Below are positions 8,638 to 16,027 of a stretch of DNA of 64,000 nucleotides, piece after piece (the first letter of the stretch is position 1; each line of letters opens with the position of its first letter). The notes under the pieces were generated by a model. That model did not search any database. It was not told where the DNA came from and saw only the letters and a program-made list of their open reading frames with translations. The stretch is from contig JAKSNW010000003.1 of assembly GCA_024405895.1 (NCBI GenBank), forward strand, positions 1 to 64,000, given 5' to 3'. The translations under genes were made by a program, and so were the position numbers. This DNA is from Paludibacteraceae bacterium. GTDB lineage: Bacteria; Bacteroidota; Bacteroidia; Bacteroidales; Paludibacteraceae.

Positions 8638-9444
8638 TTAATATTTGGCATTCTTCTCTTCGTCAGAAAGCTGGCTACCTTTAACGGTATCCTTGATGTC
8701 GCCGAGAGGATATTTTGGGAACATGTGTTCTTCCATCCAAGCGTTAGCCTCGATTGGGGTTTTCTTCCAACCGGTGTTACAAGCAGAAACGAATTCAACT
8801 ACTGAAGTACCTTTCTTAGCTTGTGCGTTTTCGAAGGCTTTGCGGATAGCTTTCTTAGCTTTGATAGTAGCTGCGTTGGTGTGAACGCTTTGACGTGTTA
8901 CATAGCAAGTACCGTCCAATTTAGCCAAGATATCGCTGATTACCAATGGGAAACCGTTGAGGTCTGTGTTACGGCCGTAAGGGCAAGTAACGGTCTTCAT
9001 ACCGATAAGGGTAGTAGGAGCCATTTGACCACCGGTCATACCGTAGATAGCGTTGTTTACGAAGAAGATAACGATGTTCTCACCACGGTTGCAAGCGTGG
9101 ATGGTCTCGGCAGTACCGATAGCAGCCATATCGCCGTCACCTTGGTATGTGAATACGTTAGTCTCTGGGTTCAAACGTTTGATAGCAGTAGCTACGGCGC
9201 AAGCACGGCCGTGAGCAGCTTCCTGCCAGTCGATGTCGAGGTAGTTGTAAGCGAATACTGAGCAACCTACTGGTGATACACCTACTGTGGTGTCTTGGAT
9301 GCCCATTTCTTCAATAACCTCTGCGATGAGTTTATGGATCACGCCGTGGCTGCAACCTGGGCAGTAGTGCATGATGTTGTCCGTCAAAACTTTGGTTCTA
9401 CCATAAACCAAATTCTCGGGTTTAATTATCTCTTCTGGTGTCAT
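8638..9444 (-). CDS. 2-oxoacid:acceptor oxidoreductase, beta subunit (TPP-binding)
   Basis: 268 residues from ATG 9444 (MTPEEIIKPENLVYG). HYCPGCSHG near residue 27 and the thiamine-diphosphate motif GDGDMAAIG, continuing to VNNAIYGMTGGQ, identify the TPP-binding beta subunit. The C-terminal KKTPIEANAWMEEHMFPKYPLGDIK is typical of the KorB/VorA group. It would form the active site together with the alpha subunit encoded 49 bp upstream. Many codons are those used in highly expressed genes, as expected for central anaerobic metabolism. Confidence 0.94.
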   Translation of the reverse strand: MTPEEIIKPENLVYGRTKVLTDNIMHYCPGCSHGVIHKLIAEVIEEMGIQDTTVGVSPVGCSVFAYNYLDIDWQEAAHGRACAVATAIKRLNPETNVFTYQGDGDMAAIGTAETIHACNRGENIVIFFVNNAIYGMTGGQMAPTTLIGMKTVTCPYGRNTDLNGFPLVISDILAKLDGTCYVTRQSVHTNAATIKAKKAIRKAFENAQAKKGTSVVEFVSACNTGWKKTPIEANAWMEEHMFPKYPLGDIKDTVKGSQLSDEEKNAKY

Positions 9445-9493
9445 GATTTTCAATTAATTAATAGAGTTAATATAGAAGTTATGACGGCACTGC

Positions 9494-10576
9494 TTATTTA
9501 ACCATTTGAGCTTTGAAAGCTTCAGCGATCTCTTCAGCTGTTGGGATGATACCGCCTTGACGGCCATAGAAGCCAACAGGAACCTGACCGTTAACAGCCA
9601 AGCGAACGTCTTCAACCATTTGACCGCAGTTAAGCTCTACGTCCATGAAGCCCTTCACTTGTTTGGTGAGGCGTTGGATTTCTTTGGTTGGGAAAGGCCA
9701 GAGGGTGATTGGGCGCAATACGCCAACTTTGTGACCCTCAGCGCGGAGGATTTCCATAGCGCTTTCGCAGATACGAGCAACTGAACCGAATGCTACGAAT
9801 ACGTATTCAGCATCCTCGCAGTTGTGTTCTTCGAAACGAACCTCGTTCTCCTCGATGGCTTTGTATTTAGCCTGGAGACGGTTGTTGGTCTCTTGCATTA
9901 CTTCTGACTCGAGAGCCAAAGAAGTAACTACGTTGCGGTCTTTGCGGCCGTTTTTACCCATTGTACCCCATGGGCACTCTTTGCGAACTTCTTCGTCAGT
10001 GCGGCGTGGTTTGAAGTCAGGGAGAACGATTTTCTCCATCATCTGACCGATAACACCGTCAGCGAGAAGCACAGATGGGGTTTGATATTTGAATGCGAGA
10101 TCGAAGCCGAGGCCTACGAAGTCAGCCATTTCTTGAACGGTTGAAGGTGAGAGAGTGATCAAGCGGTAGTCACCGTGGCCACCACCTTTGGTTGTCTGGA
10201 AATAGTCACCTTGGCTTGGTTGGATTGTACCGAGACCAGGACCGCCACGCATTACGTTAACGATCAAGCAAGGGAGTTCTGCACAAGCGATGTAAGAAAC
10301 ACCTTCTTGCATCAAGCTGACGCCAGGGCTTGAAGATGAAGTCATTACTTTTTTACCACAAGCTGCACCACCGTATACCATGTTGATAGATGATGTTTCG
10401 CTCTCTGCTTGGAGAACAACCATACCTGTGGTCTCCCATGGTTTTTGGGCCATGAGTGTTTCCATTACCTCTGATTGAGGAGTGATAGGATAGCCGAAAT
10501 AGCCATCACAACCGCAACGAATTGCTGCGTGAGCAATAGCCTCGTTGCCTTTCATCAATTTTACTTCTTCTGCCAT
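9494..10576 (-). CDS. vorB: 2-oxoacid:acceptor oxidoreductase, alpha subunit (VorB-type)
   Basis: 360 residues. KGNEAIAHAAIRCGCDGYFGYPITPQSEVME is the N-terminal pyrimidine-binding domain of the KorA/VorB alpha subunit family. SSSSPGVSLMQEGVSYIACAELPC and MRGGPGLGTIQPSQGDYFQTTKGGGHGDYR are further family blocks, and the C-terminal transketolase-like domain ends GFYGRQGGIIPTAEEI. This architecture, without a fused gamma domain, fits a four-subunit enzyme. Nine bases separate it from the ferredoxin gene. The gene symbol reflects the usual family name. The actual substrate is not proven. Confidence 0.94.
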   Translation of the reverse strand: MAEEVKLMKGNEAIAHAAIRCGCDGYFGYPITPQSEVMETLMAQKPWETTGMVVLQAESETSSINMVYGGAACGKKVMTSSSSPGVSLMQEGVSYIACAELPCLIVNVMRGGPGLGTIQPSQGDYFQTTKGGGHGDYRLITLSPSTVQEMADFVGLGFDLAFKYQTPSVLLADGVIGQMMEKIVLPDFKPRRTDEEVRKECPWGTMGKNGRKDRNVVTSLALESEVMQETNNRLQAKYKAIEENEVRFEEHNCEDAEYVFVAFGSVARICESAMEILRAEGHKVGVLRPITLWPFPTKEIQRLTKQVKGFMDVELNCGQMVEDVRLAVNGQVPVGFYGRQGGIIPTAEEIAEAFKAQMVK

Positions 10577-10585
10577 CGCTGTAGA

Positions 10586-10813
10586 TTATTGGAGTTTTAC
10601 TTTATAAACCGATATGCATGCATCTGGGCAAACGTGGCCACATGATGCACAACCGATGCAGGCTTCAGCATTAACCATTTCTGAATAATGATAGCCTTTG
10701 GAATTCACTTTGGACGACATGCCCAAAACATGAGATGGACATGCTGCAACGCACAATTCACATCCCTTGCAGCGTTCGGTATCAACCGTTACTGCGCCTT
10801 GAATTTTAGCCAT
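10586..10813 (-). CDS. 2-oxoacid oxidoreductase delta subunit, 2x[4Fe-4S] ferredoxin
   Basis: 75 residues with two CxxCxxCxxxCP clusters: CKGCELCVAACP (about 15-26) and CIGCASCGHVCP (about 52-63). It carries electrons away from the TPP site of the alpha/beta/gamma complex encoded downstream. First gene of the four-gene operon. A -7 box TATATTTG on the minus strand at 11020-11027 would leave a leader of roughly 200 nt that contains the 10-bp palindrome GTTAGCTAAC (10842-10851). No riboswitch class was recognised in that leader. Confidence 0.95.
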   Translation of the reverse strand: MAKIQGAVTVDTERCKGCELCVAACPSHVLGMSSKVNSKGYHYSEMVNAEACIGCASCGHVCPDACISVYKVKLQ

Positions 10814-11563
10814 AGAGGTTTAATTATTTAGTTGTTAATTAGTTAGCTAACACGTCATTTGCAAGCTGTTTTGAAGGCTTTGTTGTATGTCTTCGCCGCA
10901 AACGATGAGTGCAACGCCAATTCGCCGGGAAAAGCCGACTTCCGCGCTGCTGTTTCTTACACCTAAAATGCTAATAAAAAAGCACTAAACGCACCTTTTG
11001 CACCGCATATTTGGATATGCAAATATAGTGTTTTTTTTGTTACGATGTACCATCTTGAAAAAATTTTCTTACACTATTGTTTTTTGTCGGTTTACTTACG
11101 ATTTATTAGCCTTTACCTACTCCACCCCCAGGGGTGAGGGTGGTCTTCGCTTAAGAAGTGTAAGTAAAGCATTCTAAGTGGTTTTTGTAAGAAGGTAGAT
11201 TTTTGTACAATTCTTGGTTTTCGCTATACTATATATAATATATGTATACGGTATTATACTTGACACTGCTATCCGAAACATCACAACCCAAAAAGTAACA
11301 TCGGTAACATTGGTAACAGGCAGGTCTAAGGAGGGTTTGGATGGGTGCTGGATTGCGAGTTTTTCGGAGAGATGAGAAAAAAATGACTTTTTTCAAGCGG
11401 ATTTTTTCGTCTCAATGGAGTTTTTTACCTCTATTTTTCTTCAAAATTCAGGCCATAGTTCCTCTACTTATAAGTAAACATATTGAATATCAGCACTTAA
11501 AATAAATTAAAAATACTTGTCATTTTTCGGTATTTTGTTATGCAAAGTAATAAGAAATTCATC
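10814..11563. other. Gene-free divergent region with repeat element A
   Basis: About 750 bp between the oxidoreductase operon and the small-protein/PspC operon. It holds the probable oxidoreductase promoter (TATATTTG, minus, 11020-11027). It also holds an inverted pair TTTACTTAC (11091-11099)/GTAAGTAAA (11160-11168) around a GC-rich hairpin CCACCC..GGGTGG (about 11122-11142), an AT-rich core near 11225-11260, and period-9 repeats of GTAACATCG at 11295-11317. No open frame looks coding. Confidence 0.6.
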
Positions 11564-11571
11564 TATCTTTG
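11564..11571 (+). promoter_or_regulatory. Probable -7 box of the small-protein/PspC operon
   Basis: TATCTTTG followed by GC about 112 bp upstream of the first small ORF. The TTTG at 11534-11537 is 26 bp away, longer than the usual 19-21, so only the -7 element is well supported. A tiny frame of eight codons starts at 11580, just past the likely transcription start, and is not called as a gene. Confidence 0.55.
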
Positions 11572-11682
11572 CATCGTCAATGAGAACGGAACTACAGCCG
11601 GTCTAAACAGCGAAGCAGTTTCGAGTCATTGGCACCCAATAAGTAATTAAAGACAAGAAACAACAAAAAAAACTACACTGCA

Positions 11683-11778
11683 ATGAAATCAAGAAATATC
11701 TTCGGCAACCGCAAGCATCAGCAGGAATGGTGGTACACCAGTTGGCATGAGAACATACTTCTCTCTACCCAACGCTAA
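11683..11778 (+). CDS. 31-aa micro-protein with EWWYTSWHE motif (paralogue 1)
   Basis: A 31-codon frame (MKSRNIFGNRKHQQEWWY..., ending TQR-stop). The following 31-codon frame at 11850 has the same length and the same nine-residue block EWWYTSWHE at the same place (residues 15-23). Within that block the two copies differ only by synonymous changes (GAA/GAG, AGT/AGC, CAT/CAC), which indicates selection on the protein. The N-terminus is basic and there is no signal peptide or TM segment. It lies at the 5' end of a plus-strand run leading into PspC, PadR and PspC-GIN genes. Function unknown: it could be a small regulator, a membrane-surface peptide, or a Trp-rich leader peptide. Confidence 0.7.
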   Translation: MKSRNIFGNRKHQQEWWYTSWHENILLSTQR

Positions 11779-11849
11779 GCCACCGTGCTTCGGCCCGGCT
11801 CTCAAGGCCCTCCGACAACGCAATTGAACGACATCAAACACACACGACA

Positions 11850-11945
11850 ATGAACAACAAGCAAATCTTCCACATCAGCCGCCGTCAGCCAGAGTGGTGG
11901 TACACCAGCTGGCACGAGAGTCTGCTCCAAGCCAGCAAATGCTAA
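11850..11945 (+). CDS. 31-aa micro-protein with EWWYTSWHE motif (paralogue 2)
   Basis: A 31-codon frame (MNNKQIFHISRRQPEWWY..., ending SKC-stop), a tandem paralogue of the frame at 11683 with 71 bp between them. Besides the shared EWWYTSWHE block, both have a basic N-terminal third (RK/RR), a hydrophobic Leu pair after the block, and a polar end. The terminal Cys is unique to this copy. The PspC gene starts 74 bp downstream. No family is recognised. Confidence 0.7.
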   Translation: MNNKQIFHISRRQPEWWYTSWHESLLQASKC

Positions 11946-12019
11946 CTCGGCAGACCCCACGACAGAAAATCAAGAAATCCGCTTTACAACAAAACTAACG
12001 AACAAAAAAAAATACTACT

Positions 12020-12214
12020 ATGAATGAAAGAAAACTCACCAAGAGCGACAACAAGATGCTCTCAGGCGTTTTGGCAGGCATTGCTGAATACATGGACGTA
12101 GACCCTACCATCATCCGTATCGCCTACACTGCCCTGGCCATTTTTTCAGCCGGTTTTCCGGGACTGCTCCTTTATATCATCATGGCATTTATCATCCCTA
12201 ACAAAAGATACTAA
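12020..12214 (+). CDS. PspC-domain membrane protein, single-domain
   Basis: 64 residues that are almost exactly one PspC domain: KLTKSDNKMLSGVLAGIAEYMDVDPTIIRIAYTALAIF, then a TM segment ending LLLYIIMAFIIPNKRY. PspC proteins sense or respond to inner-membrane stress in the phage-shock system. No PspA or PspB gene is in the window. The gene follows the two micro-protein frames and is 11 bp from the PadR gene, so the group is probably one operon. Confidence 0.92.
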   Translation: MNERKLTKSDNKMLSGVLAGIAEYMDVDPTIIRIAYTALAIFSAGFPGLLLYIIMAFIIPNKRY

Positions 12215-12225
12215 CAATTACCACT

Positions 12226-12630
12226 ATGGCTACCGACAACAATGACAACATCAGGTCTCAGATGTACAAAGGCTACATTGAGTACTGTATCCTGATGATT
12301 ATCAAGAGTCGAACGACCTATTCGCTCGACATCATCAACGCCCTGAAGGAAGCCGGACTTGACATCGTGGAGGGTACGCTCTACCCTCTCCTTACCCGTA
12401 TGAAGAACAAGAATCTGCTCACATACACCTGGCGTGAGTCTCAAGCCGGACCTCCAAGGAAATACTACAAAATCACTCCCGAAGGCATCAGTGCGCTGGA
12501 AGACCTCGAGAGCACATGGAACCTGCTGACCTCGGCACTCGACAGCCTCAAGCAGTCGTGCCTCGAGAACAGCACCGAAAACCCAGAACGTTTCCTACCA
12601 AACAACCCAGAAATTGAAATTGAAAAATGA
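12226..12630 (+). CDS. PadR-family transcriptional regulator
   Basis: 134 residues. A PadR winged helix occupies about 13-90: MYKGYIEYCILMIIKSRTTYSLDIINALKEAG, then VEGTLYPLLTRMKNKNLLTYTWRES, then PPRKYYKITPEG. The short C-terminal helix (ESTWNLLTSALDSL) is the usual dimerisation element, followed by a polar tail. The stop overlaps the start of the PspC-GIN gene (ATGA at 12627-12630), so the regulator and its likely target are translationally coupled. Autorepression of the whole operon is the obvious inference. No operator was identified. Confidence 0.93.
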   Translation: MATDNNDNIRSQMYKGYIEYCILMIIKSRTTYSLDIINALKEAGLDIVEGTLYPLLTRMKNKNLLTYTWRESQAGPPRKYYKITPEGISALEDLESTWNLLTSALDSLKQSCLENSTENPERFLPNNPEIEIEK

Positions 12631-14411
12631 AAGAGACTAAAAACATAAACCTTGGCGGACAGGCTTTCACCATTGATACCGACGCCTACAACTCACTCCA
12701 GGAGTATCTCGAAGCCCTTGAGAAGCACTTCGTTCCGGAGGATGCTGCCGAGGTTCTTCAAGACATAGAGATGCGTGTAGCAGAGCTTTTCAACGAGCGT
12801 CTGCAGAACGGAAAGAACGTGATTTCACAGGCTGAAGTGGACGAGATCATCAGTCAACTGGGCCAACCAAGCGACTTCGACGATGAGCCAAATGCCGACA
12901 ACCGTGAGACCACCTCTACCACCCGTGAGGAACGCAAGAAAAACCGCCGTCTGTTCCGCGATGGCGACAATATGATGATTGGTGGCGTATGCAGCGGCAT
13001 TGCCAACTATTTCCATCTCGACGTGGTCATTATCCGCCTCATCACCGTGGCTGCCCTGCTTATCGGCTCCACCAGTGTCAAATGGTTTGATTTCTCATTC
13101 AACCCCTTCCATATCTTCAGTTTCATCTTCCCGCTCTACCTCATCCTTTGGATTATCGTGCCAAAGGCCAAGAGCACAGCCGAGAAGCTTCAGATGAAGG
13201 GCGAGGAGCCATCGTTGGAGAACATCAGTCAATATAGTGCAACCCACACCGAAGCACCTGTAGAACACCGCGGTTGCCTGGGCATCTTCTTAGGTTTCTT
13301 GAAGGCCTGCATGATAGCCTTGGGCGTCTTCTTTGGCGGTATCTTCCTTGTGTGCACCTTTGCCATCTTTGTGGCATTGTTAGTTGCACCGTTCATTCTC
13401 ATTGTAGAGAGCGACAACATTGACCTCCTCAGCACCTACCTGCCTCACATGATTATCCTCGGACTCAGCATGTTGGTATTCATCGTAAGTATCATTGCCG
13501 CACTCATCGGACTGTTGGTTCACTTCAGCCGCCGTCGCAGCAACCCTAACCACCGCCCTAACAAGGCAGGCTGGATTACTTGCCTAATTGCCTTCCTCCT
13601 CTCGCTCGTAGGCCTGTTCATCACGGTCAACAACAAGGAGTTCCGTACCGATTTGGTCAAGTGCTTCAAGGATGTATATCAATCTGAACGCCTTGATTAC
13701 GACGACGAGGACTATGACGACAGCAGCATGGCCTCTGAGGAGGACGACCTTGAGGCTTTCAAAGACCTCAATGTCACTGGTAACTTCCGCATCACCTACA
13801 CCGAAAGCGACCAGCCTCACATGATTATCCGCTACACCGACCAGCAGAGAAAGAGAACCAGTTGGGACATTACCAACGGTACTCTCTCACTCAACTATAA
13901 AGTCAAAAACGGCAAGAAGGGCCGTCCAGTAATTGTAGAGCTTCAGGGTCCATCCTTCCACAGTGCCAACATCACAGGCGGTGCTTCACTCACCCTCAGC
14001 CAGCCAATGACCCGTGAAGACGAGTTCTCACTCTGGGCTACATCAGGAAGCAGCTTTGAAGGCGAACTGAATGCCCCTTCTGTCAACATCGAGGCTAGTT
14101 CCGGAGCCGACTGCAACATGACCATGACAACAGACAAACTCTGGGCAGAGACCTCCAGCGGTGCCAGCGTAACACTCAACGGCTCAGTCAAAAAGGCTGA
14201 ACTTGAGGCAAGCAGCGGTTCTCAGATATTGGCAAGCGGTCTTCGTGTAGAAGAGTTGGAAGCCGAGTCATCATCGGCTGCCCACATCGAAGCCAACGCC
14301 ACCACAACCGCCAACCTCGAAGCCACCTCAGGCAGCTACATCTCCTTCTGGGGCAATGCCAAGGTGACCAAGAACGCCTCTTCTGGCGGCAGCATCAAGA
14401 TTAGGAATTAG
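12627..14411 (+). CDS. PspC / GIN (DUF2807) membrane protein
   Basis: 594 residues. The N-terminal 100 residues are an acidic helical region (VPEDAAEVLQDIEMRVAELF). A PspC domain spans about 112-190 (RLFRDGDNMMIGGVCSGIANYFHLDVVIIRLITVAALL ... ILWIIVPKA). Further TM helices lie at about 215-250, 270-300 and 315-335. An Asp/Glu-rich linker (YDDEDYDDSSMASEEDDLEAF) leads to a C-terminal repetitive Ser/Gly-rich beta region (about 385-594), the DUF2807 'GIN' head domain expected outside the inner membrane. Last gene of the micro-protein/PspC/PadR operon. An envelope-stress role is inferred from family and context. Confidence 0.88.
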   Translation: MKETKNINLGGQAFTIDTDAYNSLQEYLEALEKHFVPEDAAEVLQDIEMRVAELFNERLQNGKNVISQAEVDEIISQLGQPSDFDDEPNADNRETTSTTREERKKNRRLFRDGDNMMIGGVCSGIANYFHLDVVIIRLITVAALLIGSTSVKWFDFSFNPFHIFSFIFPLYLILWIIVPKAKSTAEKLQMKGEEPSLENISQYSATHTEAPVEHRGCLGIFLGFLKACMIALGVFFGGIFLVCTFAIFVALLVAPFILIVESDNIDLLSTYLPHMIILGLSMLVFIVSIIAALIGLLVHFSRRRSNPNHRPNKAGWITCLIAFLLSLVGLFITVNNKEFRTDLVKCFKDVYQSERLDYDDEDYDDSSMASEEDDLEAFKDLNVTGNFRITYTESDQPHMIIRYTDQQRKRTSWDITNGTLSLNYKVKNGKKGRPVIVELQGPSFHSANITGGASLTLSQPMTREDEFSLWATSGSSFEGELNAPSVNIEASSGADCNMTMTTDKLWAETSSGASVTLNGSVKKAELEASSGSQILASGLRVEELEAESSSAAHIEANATTTANLEATSGSYISFWGNAKVTKNASSGGSIKIRN

Positions 14412-14480
14412 AGCATTTCTTTTCATATACTTCATTGATAGATAGTGAATGGTCTCCGGCGAAAGTTGGGGGCCATTTCT

Positions 14481-14512
14481 TTTGAAACTCAACGATTTTT
14501 TTCGTACCTTTG
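14481..14512 (+). promoter_or_regulatory. dapL: Promoter for dapL
   Basis: TTTG (14481-14484), 20-bp spacer, TACCTTTG (14505-14512), a perfect match to the Bacteroidota consensus, 30 bp before the dapL ATG at 14542. It excludes the longer in-frame extension upstream. Confidence 0.88.
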
Positions 14513-14541
14513 CGCTGATTAAAACTAAGCAAACAGAAGCT

Positions 14542-15723
14542 ATGAAAATCAACAAGAACTACACCAAACTGCCTCAGAACTACCTCTTCACCGAGATAGC
14601 ACTGAGAACCGACACATATATCGCTGCCAACCCTGACAAGAAGGTCATCAAACTGGGCATCGGCGACGTTACCCGTCCGCTCTCTCCTGTGGTGGCAAAT
14701 GCCATGAAACAGGCTGTAGAAGAGCTCACCCACAAGGAAACCTTCCGTGGCTATGGTCCTGAGTTGGGTCATCCTTGGGCCAAGCAGGCTGTGGTCAACT
14801 ACTATAAAAACGAGCACAACGTAGAGCTCCAGCCCGATGAGATAACCATCGGCGACGGCATAGGCGAAGACCTTGCCAACATCACCGACCTCTTCATCCA
14901 CGGCGACAACCGCGTAGTCATCCAAGACCCTGTCTATCCGCTCTATCAGTCCACCACCCTCATGGACGGCAACGAGATTATCTACGTGCCTTGCAACGAG
15001 GCAAATGGCTTTCTGCCAGCACCTCCCAATGCCAAGTGCGATGTCATCTACCTCTGCTCGCCTAACAACCCTACAGGCGCCGCCTTCACCTTCGCACAAC
15101 TGAAGGCTTGGGTAGACTATGCCCTCGAAAACGAAGCCCTCATCATCTACGACGCCGCCTACGAACGCTTCGTCACCTCGCCCGACTGTCCTCGCTCCAT
15201 CTTCCAGATTGAAGGTGCCCGCCAATGTGCCATCGAGTTTGGCAGCCTCTCCAAGACAGCCGGTTTCAGCTGCGTACGCAGTGGCTATACCATCGTGCCT
15301 AACACCCTCGAACGCGACGGCATGAACCTCAACCGCATGTGGCAGCAACGCCAGACCACCAAGTACAACGGCGCCCCATACATCACCCAACGTGGCCTCG
15401 AAGCCGCCCTCACACCCGAGGGACTTCGCGACTCCGACCAGAACATCCGCTACTACCAAGCCAACGCCAAGCTCATTACCGAGATGCTCAGCAACAAGGG
15501 TCTCTTCTTCACCGGCGGCACCTCGTCTCCTTATGTTTGGATGAAGTGTCCACAAGGGATGAAATCATGGGATTTCTTCCAATATCTGCTGGATAAAGTG
15601 CAAGTTATCGGCACTCCAGGCGTAGGATTCGGCCCTTCTGGCGAGGGATTCTTCCGTCTAAGTGCCTTCAATTCGCTCGAACAGACCAAAGAAGCTCTGG
15701 AACGCCTCGAAACGATTTTATAA
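14542..15723 (+). CDS. dapL: LL-diaminopimelate aminotransferase
   Basis: 393 residues from ATG 14542 (MKINKNYTKLPQNYLFTEI). A fold-type I PLP aminotransferase with KLGIGDVTRPLSP at the N-terminus, the CSPNNPTGAAF block, IIYDAAYERF, and the Schiff-base lysine in FGSLSKTAGFSCVRSGY. These sequences and the length match DapL, which converts tetrahydrodipicolinate directly to LL-diaminopimelate for lysine and peptidoglycan. Monocistronic: it has its own promoter and a strong terminator. Confidence 0.96.
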   Translation: MKINKNYTKLPQNYLFTEIALRTDTYIAANPDKKVIKLGIGDVTRPLSPVVANAMKQAVEELTHKETFRGYGPELGHPWAKQAVVNYYKNEHNVELQPDEITIGDGIGEDLANITDLFIHGDNRVVIQDPVYPLYQSTTLMDGNEIIYVPCNEANGFLPAPPNAKCDVIYLCSPNNPTGAAFTFAQLKAWVDYALENEALIIYDAAYERFVTSPDCPRSIFQIEGARQCAIEFGSLSKTAGFSCVRSGYTIVPNTLERDGMNLNRMWQQRQTTKYNGAPYITQRGLEAALTPEGLRDSDQNIRYYQANAKLITEMLSNKGLFFTGGTSSPYVWMKCPQGMKSWDFFQYLLDKVQVIGTPGVGFGPSGEGFFRLSAFNSLEQTKEALERLETIL

Positions 15724-15748
15724 CACTCGTCATATCAAACACTTACAG

Positions 15749-15780
15749 ACGGCCATCGAACAACGGTGGCCGTTTTTTAT
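15749..15780 (+). terminator. Terminator after dapL
   Basis: ACGGCCA (15749-15755) pairs with TGGCCGT (15767-15773) and runs directly into TTTTTTATT. Confidence 0.93.
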
Positions 15781-15954
15781 TGCCTGTACATATAGAACGT
15801 ATACTGATATGACGCTATGACGCTTGACGCCTCGAGGACCTCTAAACTCTGAGACCTCGATGATTCGAAGCCTCAGAAATCCCAAGAGTCCTAAAAACAA
15901 GACCAGAAAAGCCAAAGACTACCAACCACTTGCAAGAAAAATCACTTATCTTGC
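15781..15954. repeat. Intergenic repeat element B
   Basis: The dapL-to-Nudix gap carries TATGACGCTATGACGC followed by TTGACGCC (15808-15831), three steps of a roughly 8-bp repeat. The same sequence recurs at 17827-17849, and its reverse complement at 17471-17495 and 17959-17981. An AT-rich stretch (tgtacatatagaacgtatac) precedes it. The rest of the gap up to 15954 has imperfect CTCGA/TCGAAG repeats and no coding potential. Confidence 0.65.
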
Positions 15955-16026
15955 GTAAAAAGTACCTAAGAAATTTTGCCAGTTTAAAAAGTGTTTGTAA
16001 TTTTGCGGTGTAAAAATTACCTAAGA
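15955..16026 (+). promoter_or_regulatory. Promoter with paired 17-bp direct repeats, upstream of the Nudix regulator
   Basis: The -33 TTTG (15975-15978), 19-bp spacer and -7 TAATTTTG (15998-16005) form a good promoter. It is bracketed by two copies of GTAAAAA(G/T)TACCTAAGA at 15955-15971 and 16010-16026, 16 of 17 bases identical and 55 bp apart. One lies just upstream of -33 and the other covers the transcription start up to the ATG. This layout suggests operators for the regulator encoded immediately downstream. Confidence 0.7.
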
Positions 16027-16027
16027 T

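Noticed and set aside
10842..10851. Perfect 10-bp palindrome GTTAGCTAAC in the oxidoreductase leader
   Set aside because: A single 10-bp palindrome is expected by chance at this scale, and no matching regulator or second site was seen.
11580..11606. Eight-codon frame just after the likely start point of the micro-protein operon
   Set aside because: Too short to distinguish from chance and without an RBS. Mentioned only as a possible leader peptide.
14401..15555. Long minus-strand frame (384 codons) opposite dapL
   Set aside because: Antisense shadow of a conserved gene with a matched promoter. The product has no recognisable features.
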